A DNA stretch of 64,000 nucleotides from Piscinibacter gummiphilus (GCF_032681285.1 NZ_CP136336.1:2405001-2469000); one strand, 5' to 3'. Shown: positions 18,110 to 26,115, counted from the stretch's first letter. The notes: generated by a model not told the origin, from the sequence alone. Numbers and translations: made by a program.

Positions 18110-19372
18110 CCGCGCGCGCACACGCCGCAGCAGCGTGGCGAACTCGCGTTCGAACGCCTGCGTGATCGCCTGCGGATCGGGCACCAGCCGCGCGTCGGCC
18201 ATCACCGTGAGCGTGGCCTGGCCCTGGTAGCTGAAGAGGCTCAGGCCCAGCCCCAGTTCCTCGCCCGGGTGGGGCACGCAGAACATCATGCGTTCGACCG
18301 GCACGCCCGCCAGGCGCACCGGCAGGCGCGGGCCGGCCACGTTGGTCAGCACCACGCTCGCCTTGCTGCCAAAGACGAAGCTCGCCACGTCTTCCAATGC
18401 CTTGGGCCCGCGGCCGAAGAGGTCGAAGAGGGCCTGCATCGCCAGCGCCTGCGGCGAGCGCTTGAGCGCATCCATGCGTGCCTTGGTGAGCGCGAGGCGG
18501 CGCGACGCGGTCGTGGCCGAGACCGGAAGGTCGAGCGCCACGAGGCCGAAGGCGTTGCCGAGCAGGCCCATGCGCGAAGGCGGACGCAGGTTGACCGGCA
18601 CCATCGCGCGCAGTGTCGTCTGCTGCACGTCGGTGCCGCATCGGCGCAGGTAGTGGCGCAGGGCGCCGGCCACGGCGGCCACCAGCACGTCGTTGACCTT
18701 CGCGCCGGCCGGGGCGGCGATGGCCTTGGCGTCGGCGATCGACACCCCGCGCGACCACGCCACCTGCTGCCCGGTCGCAAACGGGCCCTTGAATGGCGAA
18801 GGCGGGTCGGGTGTCTTGAGCAGCACGCCGGCCAGCGACGACACGGCGGCGGCACTCTGCAGCACCAGGTCGAGCACGCCCATCGGGCGGGGTGCGGGCC
18901 GCACCGTGCGACGCCGTGGCACGGCGAAGACGCGCGAGGCCACGCTCATCATCGCCAGGCCATCGCCGATGCAATGGTGATAGCGGAACACGAACGCGCT
19001 GCCACGGCCCACATGGTCGACCACGTAGGCCTGCCAGAGCGGCAGGGCGTGGTCGAGCGGCTGGCCGGCAAGCTGGCTCACGAAGGCGACCAGCGCCGCT
19101 TCGTCGTGCGGCGCGGGCAGGGCGGCGCGATGCAGGTGACGGTCGATCTCGAAATCGGCCACGTCTTCCCACACCGGCGAGGCGAGGGGCCATCCGGCCT
19201 CGACCACCCGCTGCCGGAAGCGCTCGAAGTAGAGCAGGCGCTGCTCGAGCACGCTGCGCACCTTGGCGTGCGAGAGCGGCTTGGCGGTCACGGCCACCAT
19301 CGTCACGATGGCGGGGTTGGCCGGCCCGTCCATGTGCAGCCAGGCGGCGTCTACCGGGTCGAGCGGGTTCAT
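18092..19372 (-). CDS. wax ester synthase / diacylglycerol acyltransferase (WS/DGAT)
   Basis: 426 residues starting MNPLDPVDAAWLHMDGPANP, as in bacterial WS/DGATs. The catalytic HHxxxDG motif is seen as HHCIGDG near residue 130, and the later MVPVNLRP and SNVxGP-like (LTNVAGPRLPV) segments fit the family. The enzyme joins acyl-CoA to a fatty alcohol or diacylglycerol, making storage lipid at the inner membrane. ATG 19372 has GGAGG about 13 bases upstream. It is divergent from a DksA/TraR gene, and both appear to be driven by one central FNR-type site. The substrate preference is not readable from sequence. Confidence 0.88.
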   Translation of the reverse strand: MNPLDPVDAAWLHMDGPANPAIVTMVAVTAKPLSHAKVRSVLEQRLLYFERFRQRVVEAGWPLASPVWEDVADFEIDRHLHRAALPAPHDEAALVAFVSQLAGQPLDHALPLWQAYVVDHVGRGSAFVFRYHHCIGDGLAMMSVASRVFAVPRRRTVRPAPRPMGVLDLVLQSAAAVSSLAGVLLKTPDPPSPFKGPFATGQQVAWSRGVSIADAKAIAAPAGAKVNDVLVAAVAGALRHYLRRCGTDVQQTTLRAMVPVNLRPPSRMGLLGNAFGLVALDLPVSATTASRRLALTKARMDALKRSPQALAMQALFDLFGRGPKALEDVASFVFGSKASVVLTNVAGPRLPVRLAGVPVERMMFCVPHPGEELGLGLSLFSYQGQATLTVMADARLVPDPQAITQAFEREFATLLRRVRARSRRRA

Positions 19373-19405
19373 GGGCGTTGAAGCCTCCAGGGCTGTGTCG
19401 GCGTC

Positions 19406-19474
19406 ATCGTAGGAAGGGCCGTGCAGCGCACCTTGATCGGGCGCAAGGTGCCGCCTGCCGGCCCTTCCTACAGT
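19406..19474. promoter_or_regulatory. bidirectional FNR-type promoter (WS/DGAT and DksA/TraR)
   Basis: A single site TTGAT-CGGG-CGCAA (19433-19446) has TACGAT on the minus strand (19411-19406) and TACAGT on the plus strand (19469-19474), starting 28.5 and 29.5 bases from the same centre. One bound dimer could act as class II activator for both directions. Confidence 0.65.
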
Positions 19475-19499
19475 GAGGCATCGACATGAAGGAGCCGAC

Positions 19500-19892
19500 A
19501 TGGACGTCCCGACCCAGGCGCACCTCACCACGCTGCGCGACCTGCTGCTCTACCGTCGCCGCGAGTTGACCAGCGATGTTCACGCGGCCGAACTGACGCG
19601 CCAGGCGGCGGTGTCGTCGTCGCCGGCCACGGAGGTCAGCACCCATGCCGAAGGCGCGGCGCAATTCGCGCAGGCCGAGGTCGACGCCGCGCAGGAGCAG
19701 CGCGACCGCGACGAGCTCGCGCAGGTCGACGCCGCACTCGTGCGGCTCGACCAGGGCGTGTATGGCGACTGCGCCGACTGCGGCGAGGCGATCGCGCTCC
19801 AGCGCCTGATGGCGCAACCGGCGGCGCTGCGCTGTGCGGCGTGCCAGGTGGCGTTCGAGCACCGGCCCGGGGCCGCGGCGCACCGCGCCTGA
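19500..19892 (+). CDS. DksA/TraR-type C4 zinc-finger protein
   Basis: 130 residues: a helical N-terminal part (about 1-85) and a C-terminal four-cysteine zinc finger GDCADCGEAI...LRCAACQ typical of the DksA/TraR family. These proteins enter the RNA polymerase secondary channel and alter promoter choice, often with ppGpp; short members can act without it. The acidic tip residues of DksA are not clearly present. ATG 19500 follows AAGGAG at seven bases, which excludes the upstream in-frame GTG. A link to the stringent response is inference. Confidence 0.85.
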   Translation: MDVPTQAHLTTLRDLLLYRRRELTSDVHAAELTRQAAVSSSPATEVSTHAEGAAQFAQAEVDAAQEQRDRDELAQVDAALVRLDQGVYGDCADCGEAIALQRLMAQPAALRCAACQVAFEHRPGAAAHRA

Positions 19893-19898
19893 GCGCCC

Positions 19899-20342
19899 TC
19901 AGCGCTGGGATCTCACCAGCAAGACCGGCACCGGCGTGTGCCGCAGCACCGCCTGCGCCGTGCTGCCCAGCATGTGAGGCAGGCCGCGCCGGCCGTGCGT
20001 TCCCATCACCACGAGGTCGCAATCCCACTGCGCGGCCTCGTCGAGGATCACGCCGGCCACGCCCTCTTCGCCACGCTCGCGCAGCACCGTGTCGCACGGG
20101 ATCCCGCGGCGACGCGCGCGCCGGCTCACCCGGGCGAGCAGTGCCTTGCCTTGCTCGTGCAGGGCGTCGAGCACGCTGCTGCATTCGGCGGCGGTCAGCA
20201 TGTCGACGGCGGCGGCGGAAGGGTCGAGCACATGGAGCACGCGCACGGCGGCGCCCTGGTCATGAGCGAGTGCGAGGGCTTCGCGCAGCCCGGCTTCCGC
20301 GGTCTTGCTGCCGTCCAGCGGCACGAGGATATGGGTGTACAT
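19899..20342 (-). CDS. universal stress protein, single UspA domain
   Basis: 147 residues from MYTHILVPLDGSKTAEAGL, with the ATP-type signature MGTHGRRGLPHMLGSTAQ and the ending PVPVLLVRS. Close in plan to the USP at 6067-6522. ATG 20342 follows a predicted 22-base leader from the shared FNR-type promoter at 20371-20439; the ribosome site is weak. It is divergent from a patatin gene and convergent with the DksA/TraR gene. Confidence 0.9.
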   Translation of the reverse strand: MYTHILVPLDGSKTAEAGLREALALAHDQGAAVRVLHVLDPSAAAVDMLTAAECSSVLDALHEQGKALLARVSRRARRRGIPCDTVLRERGEEGVAGVILDEAAQWDCDLVVMGTHGRRGLPHMLGSTAQAVLRHTPVPVLLVRSQR

Positions 20343-20370
20343 CGCGTGATCTGCGGTTTCGGATGAACCC

Positions 20371-20439
20371 ATTCTGGGCAGCGGCGCGTGCGCCGGCTTG
20401 AGGCAACGCAAGCCCACGGCGCGTGGACCGCTGCACGAT
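20371..20439. promoter_or_regulatory. bidirectional FNR-type promoter (USP and patatin)
   Basis: TTGAG-GCAA-CGCAA (20398-20411) with CAGAAT on the minus strand (20376-20371) and CACGAT on the plus strand (20434-20439), 28.5 and 29.5 bases from the centre. On the plus side GTG 20446 comes six bases after the hexamer, so the patatin message should be leaderless. Confidence 0.6.
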
Positions 20440-20445
20440 CGCGCC

Positions 20446-21429
20446 GTGAACGCGAGCCCACCCCCTCCGGCAACGCCCGAGCGGCGCGAGACCTTCAAGG
20501 TGCTCTCGCTGGCCGGGGGCGGCTTTCTCGGGCTCTACACCGCCTGCGTGCTGGAAGCGCTCGAAGCACGCGCCGGCCGGCCGCTCGCGCGCTGCTTCGA
20601 CCTGATCGCCGGCACCTCGATCGGCGGCATCCTCGCGCTCGCGCTGGCCTTCGAAGTGCCGATGAGCCGGCTCGTGCGCTTCTTCGACGAGCATGGCACC
20701 GAGGTCTTCTCGACGCGTGCGCTGCCGGTCGGGCCGATGTCCAGGTTGATCGACCTCACACGCTCGGTGCTCGGCCCCAAGTACTCGGGCGATGCGCTGC
20801 GCGAGCTGCTCGACGCCGAGCTCGGCCAGCGCACGCTGGCGCAGGCCTTGCACCGGCTCGTGATCCCGGCGGTCGAGGTGAACCGTTGCCGCACCAAGAT
20901 CTTCAAGACACCGCACGCGCCTGCCTCGACGGGCGACGGCGCGCTGCGTGCGGTCGACGTGGCGATGGCGACCAGCGCCGCACCCGCGTATTTCCCGGCG
21001 CAGCGCATCGGCGAGCGGCTCTACGCCGATGGCGGCCTCTTCGCGGTCGCCCCCGACCAGGTGGCGCTGCACGAGATCGAACACTTCCTGGGCGTCGACC
21101 TGGCGAGCGTCTCGATGCTGTCCGTCGGCACGGGGGCGGCGCAGTACCGGCCGTCCGAGGGCGTGCGAGACGATGCCGGTGCGGTCGGCTGGCTCAATGA
21201 AGGGCGCCTCGTGCTCACGCTGATCTCGGTGCAGCAGCAGCACGTGCAGGCGATGGTGGAAGACCGGCTGGGCGAGCGCTATGTGAGGCTCGACGCCGAC
21301 TGGCCGCCCGAGGGCGGGCTCGGCATCGACGTGGCCACGCCGCAAGCGCGTCGCCTGCTGCGCTCGATGGCACGCCGCACGGTGCGCGAGGCCGACCTGC
21401 GCCGGATCGAAGCCGGCTTCCTGGCGTGA
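20446..21429 (+). CDS. patatin-like phospholipase
   Basis: 327 residues from GTG 20446. The oxyanion loop LSLAGGGFLGLYTA, the nucleophile motif GTSIGG (GxSxG) and the catalytic DGG in YADGGLF are all present, so the Ser-Asp dyad is intact. No signal peptide or membrane segment is evident. Patatins hydrolyse acyl esters of membrane or storage lipid. The start is unusual: no ribosome site, and the -10 ends exactly six bases before the GTG. The sequence resembles effectors used in CBASS defence, but no cyclase or other defence gene is near, so a lipid-turnover role beside the WS/DGAT is preferred. Confidence 0.85.
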   Translation: MNASPPPPATPERRETFKVLSLAGGGFLGLYTACVLEALEARAGRPLARCFDLIAGTSIGGILALALAFEVPMSRLVRFFDEHGTEVFSTRALPVGPMSRLIDLTRSVLGPKYSGDALRELLDAELGQRTLAQALHRLVIPAVEVNRCRTKIFKTPHAPASTGDGALRAVDVAMATSAAPAYFPAQRIGERLYADGGLFAVAPDQVALHEIEHFLGVDLASVSMLSVGTGAAQYRPSEGVRDDAGAVGWLNEGRLVLTLISVQQQHVQAMVEDRLGERYVRLDADWPPEGGLGIDVATPQARRLLRSMARRTVREADLRRIEAGFLA

Positions 21430-21469
21430 TCCGGGGTGTCGCGCAGACGCCCGGCGCGACGCGGTTTCA

Positions 21470-21510
21470 TTGCGCTGGCGCAATGCGGTGCTGCCGCCGT
21501 CTTCCAGACT
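21470..21510 (+). promoter_or_regulatory. FNR-type promoter of the second CBS-pair gene
   Basis: TTGCG-CTGG-CGCAA (21470-21483), a perfect 5+4+5 palindrome, and CAGACT (21505-21510) 28.5 bases from its centre. Predicted start near 21517, 31 bases before the ATG. Confidence 0.55.
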
Positions 21511-21547
21511 GCGTGGTGGCAGCCTGCCGCCGTGAAAGGAGCCTCCC

Positions 21548-22000
21548 ATGCGTGTCGGTGAAATCTGCACCCGGGTGCCCGTGACCTGCACGCGCGAGAC
21601 CTCTCTCACCGAAGTGGCCGGCATGATGCGCGAGCAGCATGTGGGCGCCGTCATCGTGGTCGATCGCGACGCGGACGCGCGCCCGCGGCCGGTTGGCGTC
21701 GTGACCGACCGCGACCTGGTCGTCGAGATCATGGCCAAGGGGGTCGACCCGCTGACTTTCCTGGCGGGGGACCTGTTGATGGGCAGCCTGCATCTCGTCA
21801 ACGAGTGCGATTCGATCTACGACGCGGTGTGGCAGATGCGCGGGCATGGCGTGCGGCGCCTGCCCGTCGTCGACGATGGTGGCGCACTCGTCGGCGTGCT
21901 GACGTCGGACGACGTGACCCGGGTGCTCGGCGAAGCGCTTTCCGACATCGCGCGCACCGTGCCCAACCAGATCCGCCAGGAGCGGCAGCTGCGGCCCTAG
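21548..22000 (+). CDS. CBS-domain-pair protein
   Basis: 150 residues, MRVGEICTRVPVTC at the start, with CBS 1 (REQHVGAVIVVDRD...VGVVTDRDLVVEIM) and CBS 2 (MRGHGVRRLPVVDD...LVGVLTSDDVTRVLGE). Close paralogue of the gene at 8754. AAAGGAG stands six bases before the ATG. A nucleotide- or SAM-sensing regulatory role is known for the fold; the partner is not evident. Confidence 0.9.
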   Translation: MRVGEICTRVPVTCTRETSLTEVAGMMREQHVGAVIVVDRDADARPRPVGVVTDRDLVVEIMAKGVDPLTFLAGDLLMGSLHLVNECDSIYDAVWQMRGHGVRRLPVVDDGGALVGVLTSDDVTRVLGEALSDIARTVPNQIRQERQLRP

Positions 22001-22010
22001 GGTGCGCCGC

Positions 22011-22051
22011 TTGAGTTTCCGCAAGGTGCCGCCGAGGGCGCTGGCCATCAT
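22011..22051 (+). promoter_or_regulatory. FNR-type promoter of the small cytochrome c gene
   Basis: TTGAG-TTTC-CGCAA (22011-22024) and CATCAT (22046-22051), 28.5 bases from the dyad. Predicted start near 22058, 56 bases before the ATG. Confidence 0.45.
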
Positions 22052-22113
22052 GGGCCTGTGCCGTCGATGCACGCCGCATCGGTGGTCGACCGAAGCCTCG
22101 AGGAGCAAATCGC

Positions 22114-22539
22114 ATGAAACACCAACAAGGGCTTGCCTGGGCGTTCGTGGCGGCGTTCGCTGCGCTTCATGGCGCAGCCTTCGCGCAGCAGAAGACGAAA
22201 GTCGACCTGGGAAAACAGGAGTACGAATCGCGATGCGCCGTCTGCCACGCAGTGACGGGCAAGGGCAAGGGGCCTTACACGCCCTACCTCAAGGTGCCCG
22301 CCCCCGACCTCACGGTGCTCGCCCGAAACAATGGCGGTGTGTTTCCGCTGCAGCGCGTCTACGACGCCGTCGAGGGCAGCGGGCCGGGGCACGGCTCGCG
22401 CGAGATGCCGATCTGGGGCCGCACCTTCGCGGTGGAGGCCGCCGAGTACTACGGTGACGTGGCCTACAACTCCGACGCCTTCGTGCGGGCTCGCATCCTG
22501 GCGCTTGCCGAATACGTGAACCGCCTGCAGGTGAAGTGA
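22114..22539 (+). CDS. monohaem class I cytochrome c
   Basis: 141 residues with a signal peptide (AAFAALHGAAFAQ), one haem site CAVCH and a likely Met ligand in REMPIWG, so a periplasmic electron carrier. The VxARNNGGVFPLQRVYDAVEG region is typical of cytochromes that accompany oxidases or periplasmic dehydrogenases. GAGGAG precedes the ATG. It stands alone after the CBS gene with its own FNR-type promoter. It could carry electrons to the MtrA-like cytochrome, which is only inference from shared control. Confidence 0.85.
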   Translation: MKHQQGLAWAFVAAFAALHGAAFAQQKTKVDLGKQEYESRCAVCHAVTGKGKGPYTPYLKVPAPDLTVLARNNGGVFPLQRVYDAVEGSGPGHGSREMPIWGRTFAVEAAEYYGDVAYNSDAFVRARILALAEYVNRLQVK

Positions 22540-22596
22540 ATCGCGTCGAGGCATCGTCCACTGACGCGGGTTGGCGGGCGGTTTCGGGGATGGGCC

Positions 22597-23127
22597 TCAG
22601 CCTGGCGACGAGTCTGCAACGCTTGCAAGCCGCGCCACGATGGTCAGCCCGCAGGCAATGCCGGCCATGGTGCCGAGCGCGAGTTGCGCCGTGAGATCGG
22701 GTACCAGCAATACGCCCAGTGCGGCCACCATCAGCAGCCCCCCGATGCAACGACCCAGCGGGTCATGGAAGCGCGAGCTCGTGGTCGCCGCGAAGACGGC
22801 GAAGCTGGCTCCGATTGCCCACAACGGCCACCAAGGCAGCACACCGGCCACGGCGCAGCCGGCAAACGCGCCCGCCACCAGCGTGAGGTCGGTGCAGCTG
22901 TCGAACCACGCGCCTGCGCGTGTGGCCTGCCCAAAGCGGCGCACCAGCGGGCCGTCGAGCAGGTCGGTGGCCATGGCGAGCGCCAGCGCGAACGAGGCGA
23001 GGCCGAAGCGGCCGTTCGCGATCCACAGCGAGATCCAGGGTGACGCCACCAGCCGCGAGGCCGTGAGCAGGTGGCCCGCCACGGCCCCGGTGTGCGGCAA
23101 TGGGCGCAACTCCGATGCGGTGCTCAT
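22597..23127 (-). CDS. CDP-alcohol phosphatidyltransferase family protein
   Basis: 176 residues with four to five hydrophobic segments and the family motif DG..VRR...(8)...G...D...D seen in DGPLVRRFGQATRAGAWFD followed by SCTD (residues 57-80). One Ala of the usual DGxxAR is replaced by Val. Members transfer a phospho-group from CDP-diacylglycerol or a similar CDP-alcohol to a second alcohol in the inner membrane. Last gene of a five-gene minus-strand unit beginning at 25391; its start overlaps the previous stop by four bases. The acceptor alcohol is unknown. Confidence 0.8.
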   Translation of the reverse strand: MSTASELRPLPHTGAVAGHLLTASRLVASPWISLWIANGRFGLASFALALAMATDLLDGPLVRRFGQATRAGAWFDSCTDLTLVAGAFAGCAVAGVLPWWPLWAIGASFAVFAATTSSRFHDPLGRCIGGLLMVAALGVLLVPDLTAQLALGTMAGIACGLTIVARLASVADSSPG

Positions 23128-23723
23128 GGCGAGACGGCGCGCAGCCCGCGTCCCGCATCGCGCGCCATGCGGGCGGCCCGCTCCACCTGCGGGCCGGTGT
23201 CACCCGGTGGCGGATCGCCGATCTGCTGGGTGGTGTAGCCGAGCCGGGCCACGACACGACCGTGGTGCGCCGCGGCTTGGGCGGCGCTTGTCTCGAGGGC
23301 CGGGCCCGCATCGCCCGCGGCGGTGAACACGAGCACCACGGGCCGCCCGCCGAGATCACCAAGGCGGTCGAGGTAGCGTGTGAGGGGCGGTGCCGCTGCG
23401 TTGGCATAAACAGGCGAGCCGAGCACGACGAGGTCGTAGCCGCTCAAGTCGGTGGGCGCGCGGCGGCTGGCGGTCGTGCGGTCCACCCGCCAGCCGGCAC
23501 TGGCCATGCCGGCGGCGAATGCGGAGGTGATGCGATCCGGGAAGTCGCTCAGCCCGGGGTGGTAGACGACGAGTGCGCGACCTGTGCTCCCCGTGTGGCT
23601 CAGCGAGGTGATGCGCGTGACCACCTCGCGCGACGCGGCCCACCAGACCCCTGCACTGGCCACCAGCAGGCTCACCACGACCGCGGCCGCCACGATCAAG
23701 GTGTTGCGCAGGGTGGGGCTCAT
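23124..23723 (-). CDS. membrane-anchored flavodoxin-like protein
   Basis: 199 residues: an N-terminal membrane segment (about 8-28) and a flavodoxin-like fold with ALVVYHPG, YDLVVLGSPVYANAAAPPL and VVLVFTAAGD. The first loop departs from the usual T-x-T/S-G-x-T, so FMN binding is uncertain. ATG 23723 is the best start with a following N-in anchor; the ribosome site is weak. It lies between a USP and a CDP-alcohol transferase. A periplasm-facing or cytoplasmic orientation cannot be fixed by eye. Confidence 0.65.
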   Translation of the reverse strand: MSPTLRNTLIVAAAVVVSLLVASAGVWWAASREVVTRITSLSHTGSTGRALVVYHPGLSDFPDRITSAFAAGMASAGWRVDRTTASRRAPTDLSGYDLVVLGSPVYANAAAPPLTRYLDRLGDLGGRPVVLVFTAAGDAGPALETSAAQAAAHHGRVVARLGYTTQQIGDPPPGDTGPQVERAARMARDAGRGLRAVSP

Positions 23724-23749
23724 ACGCTGCACCGGGGTGAATTCCGGCC

Positions 23750-24574
23750 CTAGTGGGCCATGAGCACGGGAATCGACGGATCGCGCGTCATCGACTTCGT
23801 TGTGCCGCCCAGCAGCCACTCTCGGGTGCGGTTGTGGCCGTAGCAGCCCATCACCACCAGGTCGGCCCCGATCTCGGCGGCAAGGGCTTGCAGCGCGGGG
23901 CCGGCGTCGCGCGCGTCGGGCAGGGGCGCGCGGCGCGTGCACTCGATGCCTTGCGCGGTGAGGTAGCGCGTGAGGCTGGCCACGCTGGCCGGGCCGCTGT
24001 CGTCGAGCGTCTCCGCGGTGACGACGTGCACCTGCGCGGCTTGCCGCAGCCAGGGCAGGGCCGCCGCAATAGCGCGGGTCGCCTCACGGGTGGGCTTCCA
24101 CGCCAGCAGCACGCGGCTGCCGATCTCGGTCGGCGTCTGCGTGGGCAGCACCAGCACGGGCCGGCCGCTTTCGATTGCCACCGTCGCCGCGAAGTCGGCC
24201 GGCAGCTCGGCTTGGGCCGCCGGCCCGCCGCGCATGACCACGAGGTCGGCATACATCGCGTGGCGGGAGAAGTCCCACGGCGACACCGGGCCCACCTCGC
24301 ACCAGTGGACGCGTGGCAGGCTCTTCTGCGTGGTGACGAAGCGGATCTTCGTCAGGGCGCGCTGCTGCTCGTCGAACTCGGCGAGCTGCGACGCCGCTGC
24401 CCACGCGCCATCGAGTGCGATGGAGGCGGGGAAGCGCGACAGCGAGGGCAGCACTGAATACAGGGCATCGGCATGGGCATCGAAGCGATCGGCCAGACGC
24501 TGCACCACACGCGCATGCTGGGTGGCAGCGTCGCTGTCATCGACGTGCAGGAGGAAGGTCTTCAGTGTGTCCAT
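23750..24574 (-). CDS. universal stress protein, tandem UspA domains
   Basis: 274 residues made of two UspA-like halves. The first is degenerate; the second ends VVMGCYGHNRTREWLLGGTTKSMTRD and IPVLMAH, retaining the G-x2-G-x9-G(S/T) type signature. A paralogue of the same length lies at 30421. AAGGAG stands close to the ATG. It is the third gene of the flavodoxin-headed unit. Function beyond stress survival is not known. Confidence 0.88.
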   Translation of the reverse strand: MDTLKTFLLHVDDSDAATQHARVVQRLADRFDAHADALYSVLPSLSRFPASIALDGAWAAASQLAEFDEQQRALTKIRFVTTQKSLPRVHWCEVGPVSPWDFSRHAMYADLVVMRGGPAAQAELPADFAATVAIESGRPVLVLPTQTPTEIGSRVLLAWKPTREATRAIAAALPWLRQAAQVHVVTAETLDDSGPASVASLTRYLTAQGIECTRRAPLPDARDAGPALQALAAEIGADLVVMGCYGHNRTREWLLGGTTKSMTRDPSIPVLMAH

Positions 24575-24602
24575 GTCGGCTCCTTGGAAGATCGCTTGAA
24601 GA

Positions 24603-24848
24603 TCACTTGGCGGCGGGCGCGGAATAGCGGCCCCAGTCGCGCCGGCAACCTTGTGCCGTGCCCGGCTCGGCTGCCTTCCCGTCGAACATCTCGCTGCCGA
24701 GCGCCACCAGGTCGGCGCTCGCCTCGATCACCGTGCGCCGGCCGTGGGTGCAGACCGTGAAGTCATAGGAGGTGTCGGCCGCGGCTGCAGGCAAGGCGAT
24801 GGCAAGGCACAGGGCCGTACTCCCAAGCGCAGAGGGCAGCGAAGGCAT
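24603..24848 (-). CDS. small secreted protein of unknown function
   Basis: 81 residues: a clear signal peptide (TALCLAIALPAAAAD, cleavage about residue 24) and a 57-residue mature part with two cysteines (CTHGRR and GCRRDWG) that could form a disulphide. GAAAGGAAA precedes the start. It lies 15 bases after the flavodoxin gene and 28 before the USP. I do not recognise the family. Confidence 0.65.
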   Translation of the reverse strand: MPSLPSALGSTALCLAIALPAAAADTSYDFTVCTHGRRTVIEASADLVALGSEMFDGKAAEPGTAQGCRRDWGRYSAPAAK

Positions 24849-24863
24849 GTCGTTTCCTTTCGC

Positions 24864-25391
24864 TCAGGCAGCACGCGGCGACCACTCGGCCTGGCGTGTG
24901 TCGTCGGGCTGTTGCGTGGTCTCCGCAATGGCCTGCGCGAAGGCGCGCAACCGCAGGGAGTAGCTGCCATCCTCGACTTCGCGTGCGGTGAACGCGGTGC
25001 TCAGCACGGGCGAGTGGCCGGTGATCTCGCCGATCTCGGCCACCGCGTTGGGGGCGCCGCGGCTGCCCATCAGCGAGATCACGGCGAAGTTCTGGAGCTG
25101 CGCCTTGTAGCGCGCCACGAAGCTGCGCATCGGGCCGGCCAGCCGGTACATCCAGATCGGGGCGACCAGCACCACCATGCCGAAGCGCGCAGGCAATGGG
25201 CCGAAGTAGTCGATCGTCGGGTGTCTGCGCAGGAGCGAGTCGAGCACGCAGCGCCAGGTGCCGAGCACGCCTCGGCGCGAGCGAGTCTCTTCGATCTCGC
25301 CGAGTGTCCACCCCTGCAATGCGCACAGCCGCTTGGCCACCTGCAGCGATGTGCCGGTGTTCGAATAGGTGACGACCAGGACCTTTCTCAT
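24864..25391 (-). CDS. flavodoxin-family protein (NAD(P)H-oxidoreductase/flavodoxin-like)
   Basis: 175 residues from MRKVLVVTYSNTGTSLQVA, where YSNTGTS is the FMN phosphate loop. MVVLVAPIWMYRLAGPMRSFV matches the second FMN loop of long flavodoxins. Cytoplasmic. GGAG lies six bases before ATG 25391, and the FNR-type promoter at 25417-25457 gives a leader of about 19 bases. It heads the unit flavodoxin, small secreted protein, USP, membrane flavodoxin-like protein, CDP-alcohol transferase. Confidence 0.82.
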   Translation of the reverse strand: MRKVLVVTYSNTGTSLQVAKRLCALQGWTLGEIEETRSRRGVLGTWRCVLDSLLRRHPTIDYFGPLPARFGMVVLVAPIWMYRLAGPMRSFVARYKAQLQNFAVISLMGSRGAPNAVAEIGEITGHSPVLSTAFTAREVEDGSYSLRLRAFAQAIAETTQQPDDTRQAEWSPRAA

Positions 25392-25416
25392 TGCATGCTC
25401 CGAAGTTGCTGTGACC

Positions 25417-25457
25417 ACTGTAGGAAGGGGAGCGCTGCGGGCCTTGCGTTTCGTCAA
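25417..25457 (-). promoter_or_regulatory. FNR-type promoter of the flavodoxin unit
   Basis: TTGCG-TTTC-GTCAA (25444-25457) with TACAGT on the minus strand (25422-25417), 28.5 bases from the dyad; predicted start near 25410. One of the clearest examples in the window. Confidence 0.65.
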
Positions 25458-25467
25458 GCCGGCGGCA

Positions 25468-26004
25468 TCACGGGCGCACGCGCTCGTCGAGCGGCCACAG
25501 GCTCGAGAGGCGCACCAGCACGCCGGGCTCGACCCCGGGCGCGTCGTAGTGCCAGAGCACGGGGCCGGTCGTGAGCTTGCCGAGGCGGGCGGCGCGGATG
25601 TTGACGTGCCGCACCGGCAGGCCCTTGTCGTTGAGCAGCCGTGCCTCGGCTTCGCTGCGCGGGTCGCCGCTGAAGAAGAGCCATCCCGACACGAACTGCG
25701 CCTGCAGCCGCGAAAGCTCGGGGCACAGCGCCTGCGGCACCGGCGAATGCGCGAGGTCGGTCTGGCCCTGTGCGTTCACCGCCACCCAGCGGCCGCGCAC
25801 GTCGTCTTCGAGCGTGCGGTAGAGCACGTCCCTGCCGTTGTGCGGGTCGTTGGCGGGCAGCATGAAGTAGCTGCATTCGTCGACGCCATCGCGCATGCCG
25901 ACATACCACCCATAGATGTCGCCGCGCTGGGCGAACCACATCACGGCGTAGAGCAGCCCGGCGCCGCGCGGGGCGTAGGCGAGGTGGACGTGCGACTCGA
26001 TCAT
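25468..26004 (-). CDS. uncharacterised protein, probably leaderless
   Basis: 178 residues, no signal peptide or membrane segment. It begins MIESHVHLAYAPRGAGLLYAVMWFAQRGDIYGWYVGMRDG only in outline (residues 1-40, aromatic and Gly rich) and ends with two short strands LWHYDAPGVEPGVLVRLSSLWP. I do not recognise the family. The start has no ribosome site: AAGAAT, six bases, then ATG 26004, with an FNR-type site behind it. Codon character matches its neighbours, so it is real coding. Confidence 0.7.
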   Translation of the reverse strand: MIESHVHLAYAPRGAGLLYAVMWFAQRGDIYGWYVGMRDGVDECSYFMLPANDPHNGRDVLYRTLEDDVRGRWVAVNAQGQTDLAHSPVPQALCPELSRLQAQFVSGWLFFSGDPRSEAEARLLNDKGLPVRHVNIRAARLGKLTTGPVLWHYDAPGVEPGVLVRLSSLWPLDERVRP

Positions 26005-26010
26005 GCAAAC

Positions 26011-26052
26011 ATTCTTGGCTCACGATGGGCACGGCGCTTTGACGCAGCGCAT
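26011..26052 (-). promoter_or_regulatory. FNR-type promoter, leaderless, of the 178-residue gene
   Basis: TTGAC-GCAG-CGCAT (26039-26052; last base differs from consensus) and AAGAAT (26016-26011, minus strand), 29.5 bases from the centre. ATG 26004 follows the hexamer by six bases. Confidence 0.5.
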
Positions 26053-26073
26053 GTCGCACGGTTCGTCCGGGCT

Positions 26074-26115
26074 GTGATCTTTGTCAAGGTCGCGAGCGGC
26101 CGAAGGCCCTAGGGT
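26074..26115 (+). promoter_or_regulatory. FNR-type promoter of the phasin-like gene
   Basis: GTGAT-CTTT-GTCAA (26074-26087; first base differs from consensus) and TAGGGT (26110-26115), 29.5 bases from the centre. Predicted start near 26122. It lies back to back with the site at 26039-26052, the two centres 35 bases apart. Confidence 0.5.

Noticed and set aside
20446..21429. Patatin as a CBASS anti-phage effector
   Set aside because: Catalytic motifs fit, but no nucleotidyltransferase, E1/E2 or other defence gene is nearby, and control is shared with stress genes.
22540..22596. Possible terminator between the convergent cytochrome c and CDP-alcohol transferase genes
   Set aside because: No inverted repeat with a T run is visible in the 57-base gap.
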